Shown: positions 11,561 through 23,200, counted from the stretch's first letter. The stretch: DNA of 64,000 nt from Tyto alba (GCF_018691265.1 NW_024881313.1:6787501-6851500); one strand, 5' to 3'. Notes: a model not told the origin generated them from the letters alone. Numbers and translations are program-made.

Positions 11561-14470
11561 GTGGGGTTACAGCCCTGGTTTGGGGAAGCAGTAAAGCACC
11601 TGCAAGGTGATGAATTTCTTAGCTGTACCAGGATTGTACTAGGTAGCTTTTTAGGACCATCTGGAGAACAAGTAACGTAAAATGGTCTCTGATATATTGC
11701 GAAAACAACTATCCCCAAATGAGCTACTTGGCTTGAAAAACTGCTTATTATTTGGCAGTGGAAAAGTGCTTGGAGGAAAACCTTTCTAAAAAAAAATAGT
11801 TTATCAGTCTCTCAGAATATTTTGTATTTCTTAGGAATGGCGTGGGTTTTTTGGATCAACAGAGTAGGATTTTAAAAATAGCAACATGGACTCCTACTAC
11901 TACTTTTCTAACAGTTAATTAGTAGTTTTATGCCAGGATGAATTCTTCTTATCAAACTTACATGAGGTCCTCTCTGACTGCTCAGTGCAGTTCCTAAATG
12001 CCTAGGAACCCCTAAGAATAAAGAAAATTTCCCAAGTCTTACTTAAATAGCAGAACTCATTGTTGGCCAAAGTGGTTGAAACATTTTTCTTACCTTAAGA
12101 TATTTATGAGTTATTTTTACTCTTTTACCTTGCACAGTATTGCTACAAAACCTGCCTAGCAATTTTTTAGAAAGCATCTTCATTCTATAAATGTGCTTTA
12201 AACATCTTGTGAATTCTCTGACTGCTAATTTTGATGAGCAAGATGCATATACCTGGCCCCTAGTCTTTGTGCAAAGTCCTGCTTTGTAGTTCAGCATTTG
12301 GTGCAGTGTTTAATGGACCTCTTATTCTTCCTTCTGATCCAACACCCACAAAAATCCCATGATGACTCTCAAATAAGATGCCCTGGCCTATATACCATAA
12401 TAAGGAGGTGAGATACTGTATATAGGAAATGCAACCTCCAGTTTATGCTTTGAAAAAGGTTTTGTGTGCTTCTTAAGGTTTGTATAGTATTAATAGCCAG
12501 TTTCGGTATATTGTAATGATCTTGAGTTAAATTCCTGAAAGTCTTACTAGCTGTGCTCTGAGTGTATTAAGGAAATTATTTTGGAAGCAACAGACATAGA
12601 AGGGGCAAATTCAGCTGTTATTTGAGAAAGTGTAGTAGCTGGTTAGTCTGGGAAATTATGCAGACATTGGTTTAAGATAGACATGACGGCTGTGAATTGT
12701 GGTGTTTGTTACCTACGTTCTCACATTAGGGCATGCGTTATTTGGCTTGTTCATCAAATTGTAAAATTAATAGCTTGCGCAATCCATGCAATTTGTTCCT
12801 TTTAAATTCCTTCCCTTCAAGTCTCAATGATAGTGTGTTCCAGTAAATCAACAGCAGAGGTTTTATTTTTTTTCCTTCCTGGTATTTGTCTGAAGCTTCA
12901 AATAATGTTATTTTAGCCCTTACAGACTGAGAGCAACCAATAGTAGTTGAACACGTCTCTCGTTTCAAAGTTGGCAGATGACCCTGTGAAATCCCACACA
13001 CGTACCTCTGCCAAGTGGAGGGGGAAAGCAAAATGAGTGAAGAAAAGCCATCACTATACTGTACAGTCGGCTGGCGGGAGGTGCGTCAGCAGAATAACTC
13101 ACTTGACACAATCAAGTAGAAGACCGTGGGGGCCCATGTACAAATAATTAAGTTTATTTCTCCTCAGGGCTTTATTCACTGCTGGAAATTATATGTAAAA
13201 AAGAAGCAGCAAATTAGGAATGAGGTCTGAGGGGACATTATTTGAAAGTCTGCTCATACTGTAACCACCTTCACTGGAAGAGAGGTCCCCAAGGGTTGAT
13301 TTGCTTTTGCAGAATGATCTCAACCCTTTTAAAAACAACAAAGGAATGTTGAAAACTTTTTTTTTGTATCTTCTTGTTTAGAGTTAGTCCTCAGAGCATT
13401 TTAAAACGTCATCTTCCCTGAAGTATTTTATAATCATTTAGGTACTAATTATACACTGCATATTAAGGATACAGCAACTGCCCTCCAAGGTTTAGGAGGT
13501 AAAATGAAGGTGTTCAAAATGACCCCCTCCCAATCAAACCCTAAACATAATATTGAGAGGCATGCTTAGTTCAAAATAAAAAATAAATGCAAGATCATAG
13601 TTTGAAGAACTTGTAGAGACACATTAATTCCTATAATTTCCCAATGCCTTTTTTTCCTTGACACTGGCATTTACCACGAGGAGGGAAGGATTCAGGCACG
13701 GTCCTTTTGTTACCTTTTGTACTACAGAAAGTGAACTGCTGGCAATGTCTTGGTTGCCATAAGAAGTCCCTGTAAGCCACTGATAATCACCAGGCTTTAA
13801 AAGCTAAAACAACAGTGATGTTTTTCTTTTTCCAGGTACCTAAAACCAAAGTCATTGCAGTGTTCAGCATCTTATCAAAGAAACCGCGATATCTGAAGGA
13901 ATGGAGACAGTATCATCAGGGAGGAAGACCTGATTTCTCTGCCATTAATTCATTTGTGTAGTTGAAGCTGTTCTGAGGTAATTTTATTTCACAAATGAAA
14001 CAACTTTTGTGAATGAAATATTTTATGAAAAATATTGATATTTTTTGGTTCGATCTATGGATAGCCTCAGAAAAAGCTCTTTGTCTTCAATTTCTCATGG
14101 GAATAATATTAATGTCATCTTTTCCCTCAGATAAATTTATATTTTTGAAGTTTTAGAAGGCTGTGGTAGAAATCCTGTTGCAGTTAGCACCTCTCCACCA
14201 TTCCTGGAGTAGAAAACTTCAGGAAAGACAGGTGGCTATAGGTAAGAGATGGATCATCTGCTGGACAAAGAGCGAAAGTGCTGAGCAACTGTCTCCCCCC
14301 CCCTGAGCAGAACTCATCCTGGACTCTGCATGAGGTGAGAATGCCCTGGAGACAACAGTTCGTGTTCCTGGTGCTACGACCCAGAAGGGGACCCCAGGGA
14401 ATTGTTAAGATTCTGTGATCCCCTCGGGTTAAATTAAGGTGAAATGACACCAAACAACCAGTTAAAATGT
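11561..14470. other. Unique non-coding DNA, no gene seen
   Basis: No recognisable gene. At 13836 a pyrimidine stretch followed by CAG resembles a splice acceptor, but the downstream sequence has no convincing exon or donor. The last 300 bp (from about 14160) contain a minus-strand frame of 89 codons that matches nothing I recognise and may belong to an older repeat. Confidence 0.5.
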
Positions 14471-14476
14471 TTTACT
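14471..14476. repeat. Target-site duplication TTTACT (left copy)
   Basis: The left 6-bp flank of the LTR at 14477-14926; an identical copy lies at 14927-14932. Confidence 0.75.
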
Positions 14477-14926
14477 TGCAGTAGAAATAACTTAAACTTG
14501 GAAAAGGATAGTAATAAATGGGGTCTCTTATTGGTAAATCTATAAGAAAGAAAAGAAAGAAAATAAAAGGAAATTAGAAGAGTAAAAGGAAATAAAATAA
14601 AAGGAAAGGAAAGAAGAGTCTAGTCACCACCCCTCATTCCAGCATTGTCTCAGGTCCGGAAATCTTGGGTCGTGGGTGCATGAAAAGGAGACTCCAGAAA
14701 TCTTGAGTGGTGGGTGCACCCGCAGGAAAGTTTTCTGTCACCTTTTAAGTTCATCTGTATCAGCCGATTAGCATAGGAAATAAAGAGAGGCAGGTATTTC
14801 ACAAACTCATTTCCATGAGAGATGAGGAAAGGGTGGAGCATGGGTTCTACATACGTATTGATGGGGGATGGAGTGCACCAGCCCCCTTGCCCAATTGAAT
14901 CAGTGGTCGTGCTCCCCCCTACCACA
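14477..14926. mobile_element. Solo LTR of an endogenous retrovirus, about 450 bp
   Basis: The segment begins TG, ends CA and is bounded by identical 6-bp duplications (TTTACT). Both are expected for a retroviral LTR, and a 6-bp duplication is typical of the ERVK-like (beta/alpha) class. Inside are a purine-rich stretch (about 14545-14620) and two near-identical 23-bp words, 38 bp apart, at 14658-14680 and 14696-14718, which resemble an LTR enhancer duplication. Orientation is uncertain: AATAAA at 14779-14784 on the plus strand would suit plus polarity, but no clear TATA box supports it. No primer-binding site, polypurine tract or coding region lies next to it, so it is a solo LTR left by recombination. 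The family is unknown to me; the boundary evidence is stronger than the family evidence. Confidence 0.65.
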
Positions 14927-14932
14927 TTTACT
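14927..14932. repeat. Target-site duplication TTTACT (right copy)
   Basis: Perfect match to 14471-14476, directly after the terminal CA of the LTR. Confidence 0.75.
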
Positions 14933-17720
14933 TCTTCAGTTTTTTGCTTCTTAGGTAATTGTTTAGCCTTTAGCAGCCCTTCTTCAAGGTTATACTCATA
15001 AATTAAAGTGTAGAAGTGTAGGCATTATCATAGCATCTGCTTTCACTCAGTCTCTCCCCGCCTTTGGGGCTTATCTAAGGAATTTGGCAACACAACCACA
15101 AGGGAGTGAAGCCGTGCACCCTTCGATGCAGTCTGCGCTTCCTAGTCACAAAGACCACAGCTCATCCTTGAGGCTTTCTGTGTCGATGAATGTTTGAGGC
15201 ATAAATTCCTTCAGTTCCTTACACCTGGAAGTAAAGGCAATCTCACAGTGTACAAACCCAGGAGGAGCCAGCATGACCCAGGCCTGACAATGTGCTTCTA
15301 AATAAGCAATGTCCTTCTAACCCGCTTATCTATAAGTGGTATGTAATATTCATCATGGAGAGTAGCCATGGACTTGAAGGGGATGAACCTTTATAGCATC
15401 TCTACAAAAGGACACACATGCATGTAATTTCACTTGAAGAATCTAAGTCCCTTTTCAAGTAAAGAAAATGGTTTTAAAACAGCTGGAATATTTTTCTTTT
15501 TAAAGTGGTAATGTTGGTTTCCATGTCCTTCTTAATGAATATGGAAAACTTGATACGTCTGTTCAAATACATCCTCTTTTTTCTCATTTTTTACCTTAAC
15601 TCTATAGAACAAGTTGGCCAAGGTTTTCCCCATTCGGTGGAGGATCTCTTGGACATCTCTGAGACCAGTATTTTCAAGGTCTCATGCTGAAGGGGCAGAG
15701 ATGTTGATTCATCAGCCAAGACCTTTCTGCTCTTCTTCAAGCCCAGAAGTTAACCAACGAGTGAAGCTGCAAAAGTTGGTAAACTGAAAATTGTAAAAGG
15801 AGAAGCAATCTAGCTAAAAAAGTCATAGTTGCTCAACTTTCACTTTGCAGTGTCAGTGTTTAGTTCCCTAGTAACCTGCTCATCACTATGGGTTTTTCTA
15901 GTGCGAACAGGCCCTAAAAATCTACTTTGGCGACTCCTTTCTTTCCAAAATAAAACTAAAATTTTGGGGAGCAAATTATTAAGAAATTAATATGTATATA
16001 GTTCTTCTCATAGTATGTTACATATAATTGAAAAATCTCCTTAGCAAAACCAGTTTATTTTTTAATCTCTTTTCATTATTTTTGTTACCAATGACAATGC
16101 AGCATAGACATTCAACTGTTAATATTTTCTTTAAAAAAGATCACTATATGTCATCAGTGAGGTGCAGGTGGATCCCATATTCTTCACATGGATGACACCA
16201 CAGTAGTCTGCCTAATGACATGGGATTCAAGGGGGCACCTCCAGCTGGTTCAAGTGCTCTTTAAATCTGCTCTCATTAAAAGTCAGTGTCATGGTAAAAT
16301 GAGAAAAATAAGCAGTAAAATACTGCTATTATTTCTGCTGTTCTTCTCTTAAGCATATGACATCAAAGGAAGGGGAAGTAGGAAGTGTCCCACATTAGTC
16401 AATCTCGTAGCTCAACAAAAGCTTTATCCTATTGCAATAGAAAAGCTGAGAACTTCCTGTAACCACGATGTGATTTGCTAAATGCTTGTGCTCTTACCAC
16501 GTACAGATGCATGGTATTGCAAAAGGTAGGACAGAAATTCTGGAATATGGATATCCTGTTTCACTTGGGCAAGGAAAAACATGCTCATAAAAGAAAATGA
16601 AAGCAAGTTATGTGGTAATGGATTCTGCAATTAGTTCAGGAAAGCAATAGTGAAATAAAACCACAAGTTAGCCTAAAAGAAAAGGTCTCTGTCTGGTGTT
16701 TTCTTTTTGTTAAAAGCTCTTATTCTAAAAGGATTTTTAAAGATGCACAGTATCTTGTTGCATATCTAATTGCTGATCAGTTATACTGATTTGACGGACT
16801 ACTCTAGCTGTCTCTAAGACTCTCATACTCAAGACTGGACTTCTTTCCAAGAACTTTTGCTGTCCTAAACTTTACGGCTTTTTAATTATCTGAAACATTT
16901 GATCACAAAACTTTGTTTCAAAGTGTTCTTTCCACTATTTTGAACAATGGCATGATCCTTTGAAATAAGCTTTCTAGTCTAGTGAAAATACGATTTTTTC
17001 AGTTGCCCTTCTGAGGTGTCATTTTGGTGGATCAGCCTTTGTTAGAGAAACAGTCTCTGCCTGCATCAGTGCAAAAATGGTACCCAGTGTGTGAATGCGA
17101 AGCATGTGCGGGTACTAGAGATGGTGTGTGCTGGTGCTGAAGACATTTCTCTGGGCAGCAAATTCACGAGGATGGGACCCTGTTCCTCTGCTGTCTCTGA
17201 TGACTGACCTGCATCATGTGTGTGCTATGTCTACATCATCTGCACTGAGCTTTTGCAAGATCTCTTTCTGGTGCCCTCGCCGTGGTTGAGCTCTGCCTCT
17301 ATGAGATCACAACAGCAGCAGAGATGCAGAATGTCTACCACCACTGGAAACACTCTATTTTCCAGGTCTTTTCTGATCAAATTTAGAATTTCATTGTAAC
17401 AGTGGTCCATGCTGGTCAAGCTTGCTGCTCATACCATTAAAGTTGCACCAACACTCATACAGTGACCAAGTCTACAATAGAGAAAAATGTTTACATACCA
17501 ATTAGAAGGAAACTGAACACTTTAAAACCAGAGGGTTAATAATGGCTGTTCAGAGTATCTATTTACGGTAGATAAATATCTACAAGAAGGAAAACTGTTC
17601 ACTATTGGTACAGACATAAAGCTAGACTACGTTAGCCAGTGACTTTTGCATCCAAGACTGTGGGATATAATCTTCAATTTAATTCTTCTGCACTAAATGT
17701 CTATTGGAGCTCTGGAGTTT
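14933..17720. other. Unique non-coding DNA, no gene seen
   Basis: No recognised gene. The first 400 bp may belong to the same unidentified sequence that precedes the LTR at 14160-14470, which would make the LTR a nested insertion; I cannot identify that host repeat. The remainder is AT-rich unique DNA. Confidence 0.45.
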
Positions 17721-17922
17721 TGTAGGAGGGACCCCGTACGGAGACAAGACCCGAGTAACAACATCACACCGATGCGATGAAAGTCGTTCTCAGGTCTTGT
17801 CTCCGTACGGGGGTCCCCCCTACAAACGGAGCCCGAACAGGGACAAGACCCGAGAACGACTTTCATCGCATCGGTGTGATGTCGTTACTCGGGTCTTTTC
17901 TCCGTACAGGGTCCCTCCTACA
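17721..17922. mobile_element. CpG-dense nested foldback element (MITE-like palindrome)
   Basis: A 202-bp near-palindrome with sharp ends: it starts TGTAGGAGGGACCC and ends with the inverted form GGGTCCCTCCTACA. Arms 17721-17800 and 17843-17922 are inverted copies matching at 76 of 80 positions by my hand alignment, around a 42-bp centre. Each half is itself a smaller inverted repeat. 17721-17755 recurs inverted at 17789-17824, and the second half has a diverged forward copy ending at 17854 and an inverted copy at 17888-17922. Four alternating copies of one terminal module therefore flank two inverted copies of a 33-bp middle. I count 17 CpGs in 202 bp in a CpG-poor background. A possible imperfect 6-bp duplication flanks it (GAGTTT at 17715-17720, GAGTGT at 17923-17928). 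I do not recognise the family and see no transposase. A foldback or MITE-type non-autonomous DNA transposon is the best guess. Confidence 0.7.
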
Positions 17923-17935
17923 GAGTGTCTTGTAG

Positions 17936-17978
17936 TGTTAAATGTAATGTTGAATGTGATGTAATGTAATGTTAAATA
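17936..17978. repeat. Degenerate AATGT-type microsatellite
   Basis: Imperfect repeats of TAATG / AATGT, beginning 14 bp after the foldback element. Confidence 0.75.
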
Positions 17979-20900
17979 CCATATGTTTTTCCAGTCTGTA
18001 GGTGGTTAGTGAACATGGCCATTCTTTGCATGAGGATTAGTTATGTGCATGCATTTAATGAGGTGTGCCCTAGTTTTTACTCATCTGCAGTGGACAGGGG
18101 TGGAAAATGTGGTAGGCAAGAGAGCTTGTGCAACATAAACCGTGAGTGGCGTTGAAGTGGGAAGGAAATGCTGAGATAGAGGGAACAAGAACAGAAGTTT
18201 GTCTAGCTTAGGATCTGGATTTACCTGGCTGTGCCTTTAAAGTGTCTGGATGTAGAGGAGGAAGTGAAGGACTGGGGAGCAGAGGTACCGACATCCTTTT
18301 TGACAAGGGCATCACCAAGCCCATTTTCTGCTGCTTGGCCACCTGTGTCAGTGTACAGTGCACTTCACACACATCATGAGGCCCATTGGTTGCTGAAGGT
18401 TATTGCATTGCTTATTTTGAACTTTCTGCTTGTTATTTACCTTTTAGACCCACCGTTCCCTTCTGAGTTTGTACTAGAAGAGACAATGTTTCACCCTTTT
18501 TGCACCATGTGTGGCTTTATAGACCTTTGAAAAATCCCTTCTCAGCCATCTCTTTCCCAGGCAGAAGAGTCCTAGCCTTCTTAATAATTTATTATTTAGA
18601 AGCTATTCCATACAGTCGATTGTCCCCAATAGTCCTTGCTGAATCCTTTTTCAGTTAATTCACCTCCTTTTCAAGATGGAGGTCTATAAAAGTGTTCAAA
18701 ATGCAGACACGCTCTAAATGTAATTGATGTTGTAATGATGGTTTCTGTCATATGCTTCCCAACAATTAAGTTGACTGCTTATGCAGTGCTACGGGACATT
18801 CAATAGATGTTTTCGTAACACTTTCTGTTATAACTCCAAGGTCTCATTCCTGAGCAATAATATTTAATTCAGAGATCATCACCCTGTTTGTGAAGTTAGG
18901 ATTTTTATTTTCATGTGCACTACATTTGCCCACAGGCCATTTTATCTCCAATGACTCAGGACTGCTTCTGCAGTTCCTCACATTTAGCCTGCAGCTTTAC
19001 TACACTGAAAAGGTTAATGTACACAAAATATAAAAAATTCTCTAGTCAGAGCAATAGCTTGCCTAGTTCGCTGTTCCATCTCCAACAGGGAAAATAGGTG
19101 ATGCCATTTCATTACCCTGTCAGTTCCTGATTTATGGACATATTGGCCCTGAATTTGCCTCATCTTTTTCTGAACCTGTTGATATTCTCTGCCTCAGCAA
19201 TTCCTTATGACAACAGTTCCCAGTATCACTACTTCCAGCACAAAGAAGTAGAATAGCACCATCAGCAAATACCGCTACTTCAGTAGTTGGCCTTTTTCCT
19301 ACAATGTGGAAATATGTTAGAGAGTACAGGCTCTAACACAAGTCTGTAGGATTCAGTTGGTGATTTTCTTCCACTGTGAAAAAGACTGTTTATTCTTATC
19401 TGTGCTTTTTATCTTTTAATCATTACTTAGCCATGCAAAGTCCTTCACTCTTATCCCATAGAAACTTTGTTCCTTAAAAGCCAATGTTAAATACTCTTTG
19501 GAGACCTGAGTGGACTATATCAACTGGATCCACCTAGTTACTCTGCATGCTTGTAGACTTCAGAGTACTCTAATAGATTCGTGAAACATAATTTTCCATT
19601 TGGAAAAGTTTTGTTGAGTCTTTTTCAGTATGTCATATGCATCCGTTTTCACCCATTTGTGGAACTGTTTTTTTTCTACCAGTTTCCCTGAAATGTGAGT
19701 GCTAGGACTTAGCCTAACATAGCTCCAAGTACCGTGGCTTTGAGGGAGCAGTTATGAGTGGTAGTATATACACATACATACAACTTTATGCATATACATA
19801 CACAGTAAAACAGATGTATTTTTATATATTTTATATATAAAGCATATAACATAACAACAATATTGTGTTACAATATTTTTGTATATATGTATAAAAGATA
19901 TGTATTTTAACAAACCTTTTCCTCTTCCTACTGTAACCACACATCCTGCAATTGCAAGGATAATTTCAGGGAATGTCATGAATGTAATTTTTATGAAAAT
20001 TTTAATGGAATTATGAAATTGCTACTGGAATAATTTTAATTTGGGGATTCCCCTAAACCTCAGAGAACAACAACAGCCTACATCACATCTTAGTGAAACC
20101 CACTGAAGAATTTGCATACAGTTGTAGAGGGAGGACTAGTACAGTGCAACAAATGACTCCAGTGGCACTTCCATCATCACAATTTCATTTTTTCCATGAC
20201 ACATTAAAAAAATCCCGAAGGGCCTCTTTCTGACCATGCTACTTATAAGCATTCATGGAGTTGGGGCAGCTGATTGTTCCAGACAGCGGCAAAAGAAAGG
20301 CATGTGTTTAAGGTCTGCTGTGGCATCGGTGAGGGGCACAGATGGATCCCGCAGCACACCGACTCTCCCTGTCTAGCAGAGGTCCCCAGGGGTAGTGGCA
20401 TCTGGCCAGAGTCAACTGGGTGACAGAGACCTCCAGTATTTGTCAGAGCTGGTGCTGGCACAGAGCCTGTCCCCACATCACAGCGGAAACCAAAGGGAGT
20501 GCCCATTTGCTGCAGTCCCAGAATATTAAGGACATGCATAGATGTATAGTTCTCAGAAGGATCCAAGGCCACAGACCTCATGAGGAAGAACATTTTGTTG
20601 CTAAAACTGTTCATACGAGTAGTCACAAGAGCCTGTCTAGGAATTGGAGGTTCAGTCATAGCACTGAGTCTCACTTGAGACACATTTGGGCGTTGCAGGA
20701 AATGGTGTGTATGTGCTCCTTTTTAGATATAGCCTCATTATTTTTGTTCTGCAAAGTACTATAAGCAGGAAACACTTTGATAAGTTCCTCATTTGCAAAA
20801 CTAAGTATGACTTTATTTTCAATCCATTGTAATTTCCCAATTTTTATTTCAATACTTTGACACTTTGTTATATTTTGGCTTTCACATTTATGACCTGAAT

Positions 20901-22019
20901 GTAAAAGAAATGTCACCTGAAAGTAAAAGAAGTATTATGAAGAGGAACCTGTTTTCTGTGCTTTAGAGGACATTGAGGTCATTACATAAGAAGCTATAGA
21001 ATTTACATTTTGAAAAGCATTGTGGCTTGTGAAGTAAAATATTTCATCACATTTAAGGAGTTGAGAAGTGTTAGTACATGACTAACAAAAATAATCTCTA
21101 GACATTATTTGTGTTTTTTCTCAGTGCAGTTAACCATTAACATAATTTACTGTATTTTATGTAATGAATGAAGATCCCATTCCTTTAGCAAAGAGGTTAT
21201 CCAATTTCAGTGCCCAGATATGTACTTTACAAAGGCAACTTCTTGCTTTCTCTTTTAACAAGTGGCTCCACTAAAGCTGCTGCAAGTCTAATGTGGATCT
21301 GCATTGACACTAGAAGAACAAGTTGACTGATTTAATGTGTTGTTTATTTCTATCAGTTATGGGCCTGGGGTGCACTGGTGAGATTTAGAAATAGACCTGA
21401 GAAAAGCATCAGGACTTAGCACAAAGCTGTGCATAACAAAAAGGAATTCTGTACTCAGGGTGTCCCAAGTGGGTTCATTCCCATGAATGACTCCTTTGCC
21501 CAGCAGTGGACCCCAAAGGAACTATCCCCTCTGTTACTCCAAAGAATTTCACGCTGAACTGCACTCCTGTAACAACCTGTTGTGTTTAGGTGACATATTT
21601 AAAGTTGATTCCTACATTTAATTGAAAGAGAGACTATGGTTTCCTTGAGCCTTGCTGTACTGGACTGAAAGAAGACCATCCAGATGCTTCCCTTCTGGCT
21701 CCAGCCAACAATGCCTCCCAATCTGCTCTGCTGAAATAAAGGCAATAAAAAGAAAACTGGCAGAAATAGTTTACTATTCTAAACAAGAAATAGAACCTCA
21801 CAAGACCTTCAAGGGGAAACACAGAAACAGCAGGACCATGATGCCTCATCTAATCCAGTTTATAAGCATATACATCCAGTAAAGTTGTCTGGGGTGGTCT
21901 GTGGAAGCTGGCCTTGACAAAACATAGGTGAAGTATTTCAACAAGTTTACGTTGTGCAAAGGAAACATTGTGCTTTGAAAAGGTTCTTGAGACCCAGAGC
22001 TTGGGATCTTGCCCTTCCC
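17979..22019. other. Unique non-coding DNA, no gene seen
   Basis: No recognisable gene. A 99-codon plus frame (18231-18530) and a 146-codon minus frame (20243-20683) have no known domain. The 18.4-18.5 kb stretch resembles 33.35-33.42 kb over about 24 bases, but too weakly to call a repeat. Confidence 0.5.
19762..19900. repeat. AT-rich low-complexity tract (TATACA / TATATT)
   Basis: Alternating TA-rich sequence with CATACATA and TATATATAAA words, inside otherwise ordinary unique DNA. Confidence 0.75.
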
Positions 22020-22460
22020 TTATCCCCAGAACCATTTCACCAAAGGAGGTCAGGTTAGTCAGCCATGGTTTGCCTTTGACCAATCTATGCTGACTGCTTC
22101 CAATCATCTTTGTGATCTTCATATAGCTGGAAATGATTTCTGGGAGGATTTGCTCTATCACCTTCCCCAGACCCAGGACGAAGCTGATTGATCTGCATTT
22201 CCCTGGGCTGTCCTGGAAGATAGCTGTGATGTGTTTTTTCTAAACATCAGGCATCTCCCCCAGTCACAATGACCTTTTGAAGATGATAGGGAGAGGCTGC
22301 AGAATAACTACCTCAGGACTTTCAGGTGCATCCTATCTGGTCCTATGGACATGTGTCTATCCAATTGGCTCCAGTACTCCTTAACTGTATCTTCCACAGC
22401 TGTGAGCAATTATTCACTTTGCTGGGGCCCTGAGTGCACTAATAGGCTGTGATTGCCTTG
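22020..22460 (-). mobile_element. Old CR1 LINE fragment, reverse-transcriptase region (3' segment)
   Basis: Minus-strand CR1 ORF2 sequence. The minus translation of about 22030-22161 gives a degraded version of the CR1 reverse-transcriptase start (IEQILPE..., then KPWLTNLTSF). The plus strand further on carries the inverted CR1 words CATCAGGCATCTCCCCCAGT and GACCTTTTGAAGATGAT. The frame is broken by stops and indels, so it is not functional. Divergence looks higher than in the CR1 at 5.4-6.4 kb, suggesting an older insertion. The rest of this copy continues at 22855-23200. Confidence 0.8.
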
Positions 22461-22854
22461 ACAGTTCTCACCCGGGGTCCCCACTCACACACCCACTGAC
22501 CATGGGGCCAGGAGATCTCTTAAGCTCAGGCCCAGACTACGAGTCCCTTCCTTGAGCTGTGTTGCAGCTGTAGGACCTGTTTCCTGGTGGTCATGAGTCA
22601 TTATTGAGATTTCCTGGATCTGGCTTTTTACCTTGCTTTTGCCTGGTGATGGTGGGATGGTTGATGGGACCTGTTGCTGTCACTGCTCCTGCTCAGGGGC
22701 TGTGGGACCATGCCCCAGTGGTAACATCCCTGCCTTTACTGTCCTTACCCTTGGCTCACCCTCTCTGGTGGAGCAGCCCTCCCGTTGCCTCCTGATGTGT
22801 TCCCACAGACGAGGCTAACAGGATCAGGGAAAGGGGAGACCAGAGGGCAGACCT
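22461..22854. other. Unidentified sequence interrupting the CR1
   Basis: About 395 bp lie between two collinear CR1 segments and do not resemble CR1. It is moderately GC-rich. It could be an older LTR or other insertion, or CR1 sequence too diverged for me to recognise. I found no clear terminal dinucleotides or duplications to mark its ends, so the boundaries are approximate. Confidence 0.45.
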
Positions 22855-23200
22855 TACTGTTGAATCTTAAGGCCAGAAAGGAAAGCACTGAGTATTTCAG
22901 CCTACTCTGTGTATTTTATCACCAGGTTTCCTGCCCCACTACACAATAGGGCTGTGTCTTCTTTAAATTTCATTTTTCTGCCACTGTACTTACAGAAGCC
23001 CTTCTTGCTGACCAATGTGATCGCTATGTGTTCCAATCTAGCTGAGCTTTGACCTTCCTATATTTGGTCCTGCAAATTTAAGCAAAGTTTCTGTATTCCT
23101 CCTGCCTCTGCTTCTATTTTCTGTGTGCTTTCCTTTTGCATTTGAGATCAACCAGGAGCTGACTCTTTCATGGGGCCCTTCTCCCATGTTTGGTTCCTGC
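22855..23200 (-). mobile_element. Old CR1 LINE fragment, upstream ORF2 segment
   Basis: The inverted CR1 words AGAAGCCCTTCTTGCTG and TTCTGTATTCCTCCTGCC, and the AACCAGGAGCTGA block, follow in the order expected upstream of the 22020-22460 segment. It probably belongs to the same insertion. No open frame survives. Confidence 0.75.

Noticed and set aside
13836..13961. Possible exon after a good pyrimidine-AG acceptor
   Set aside because: No donor, no recognisable peptide and early stops.
17715..17928. GAGTTT / GAGTGT as the target duplication of the foldback element
   Set aside because: One mismatch in six bases is easily chance. Mentioned as possible but not used to assign a transposon superfamily.
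17704..17964. 86-codon frame through the foldback element
   Set aside because: The palindrome happens to lack stops in one phase. The repeated peptide pattern follows from the DNA repeat.
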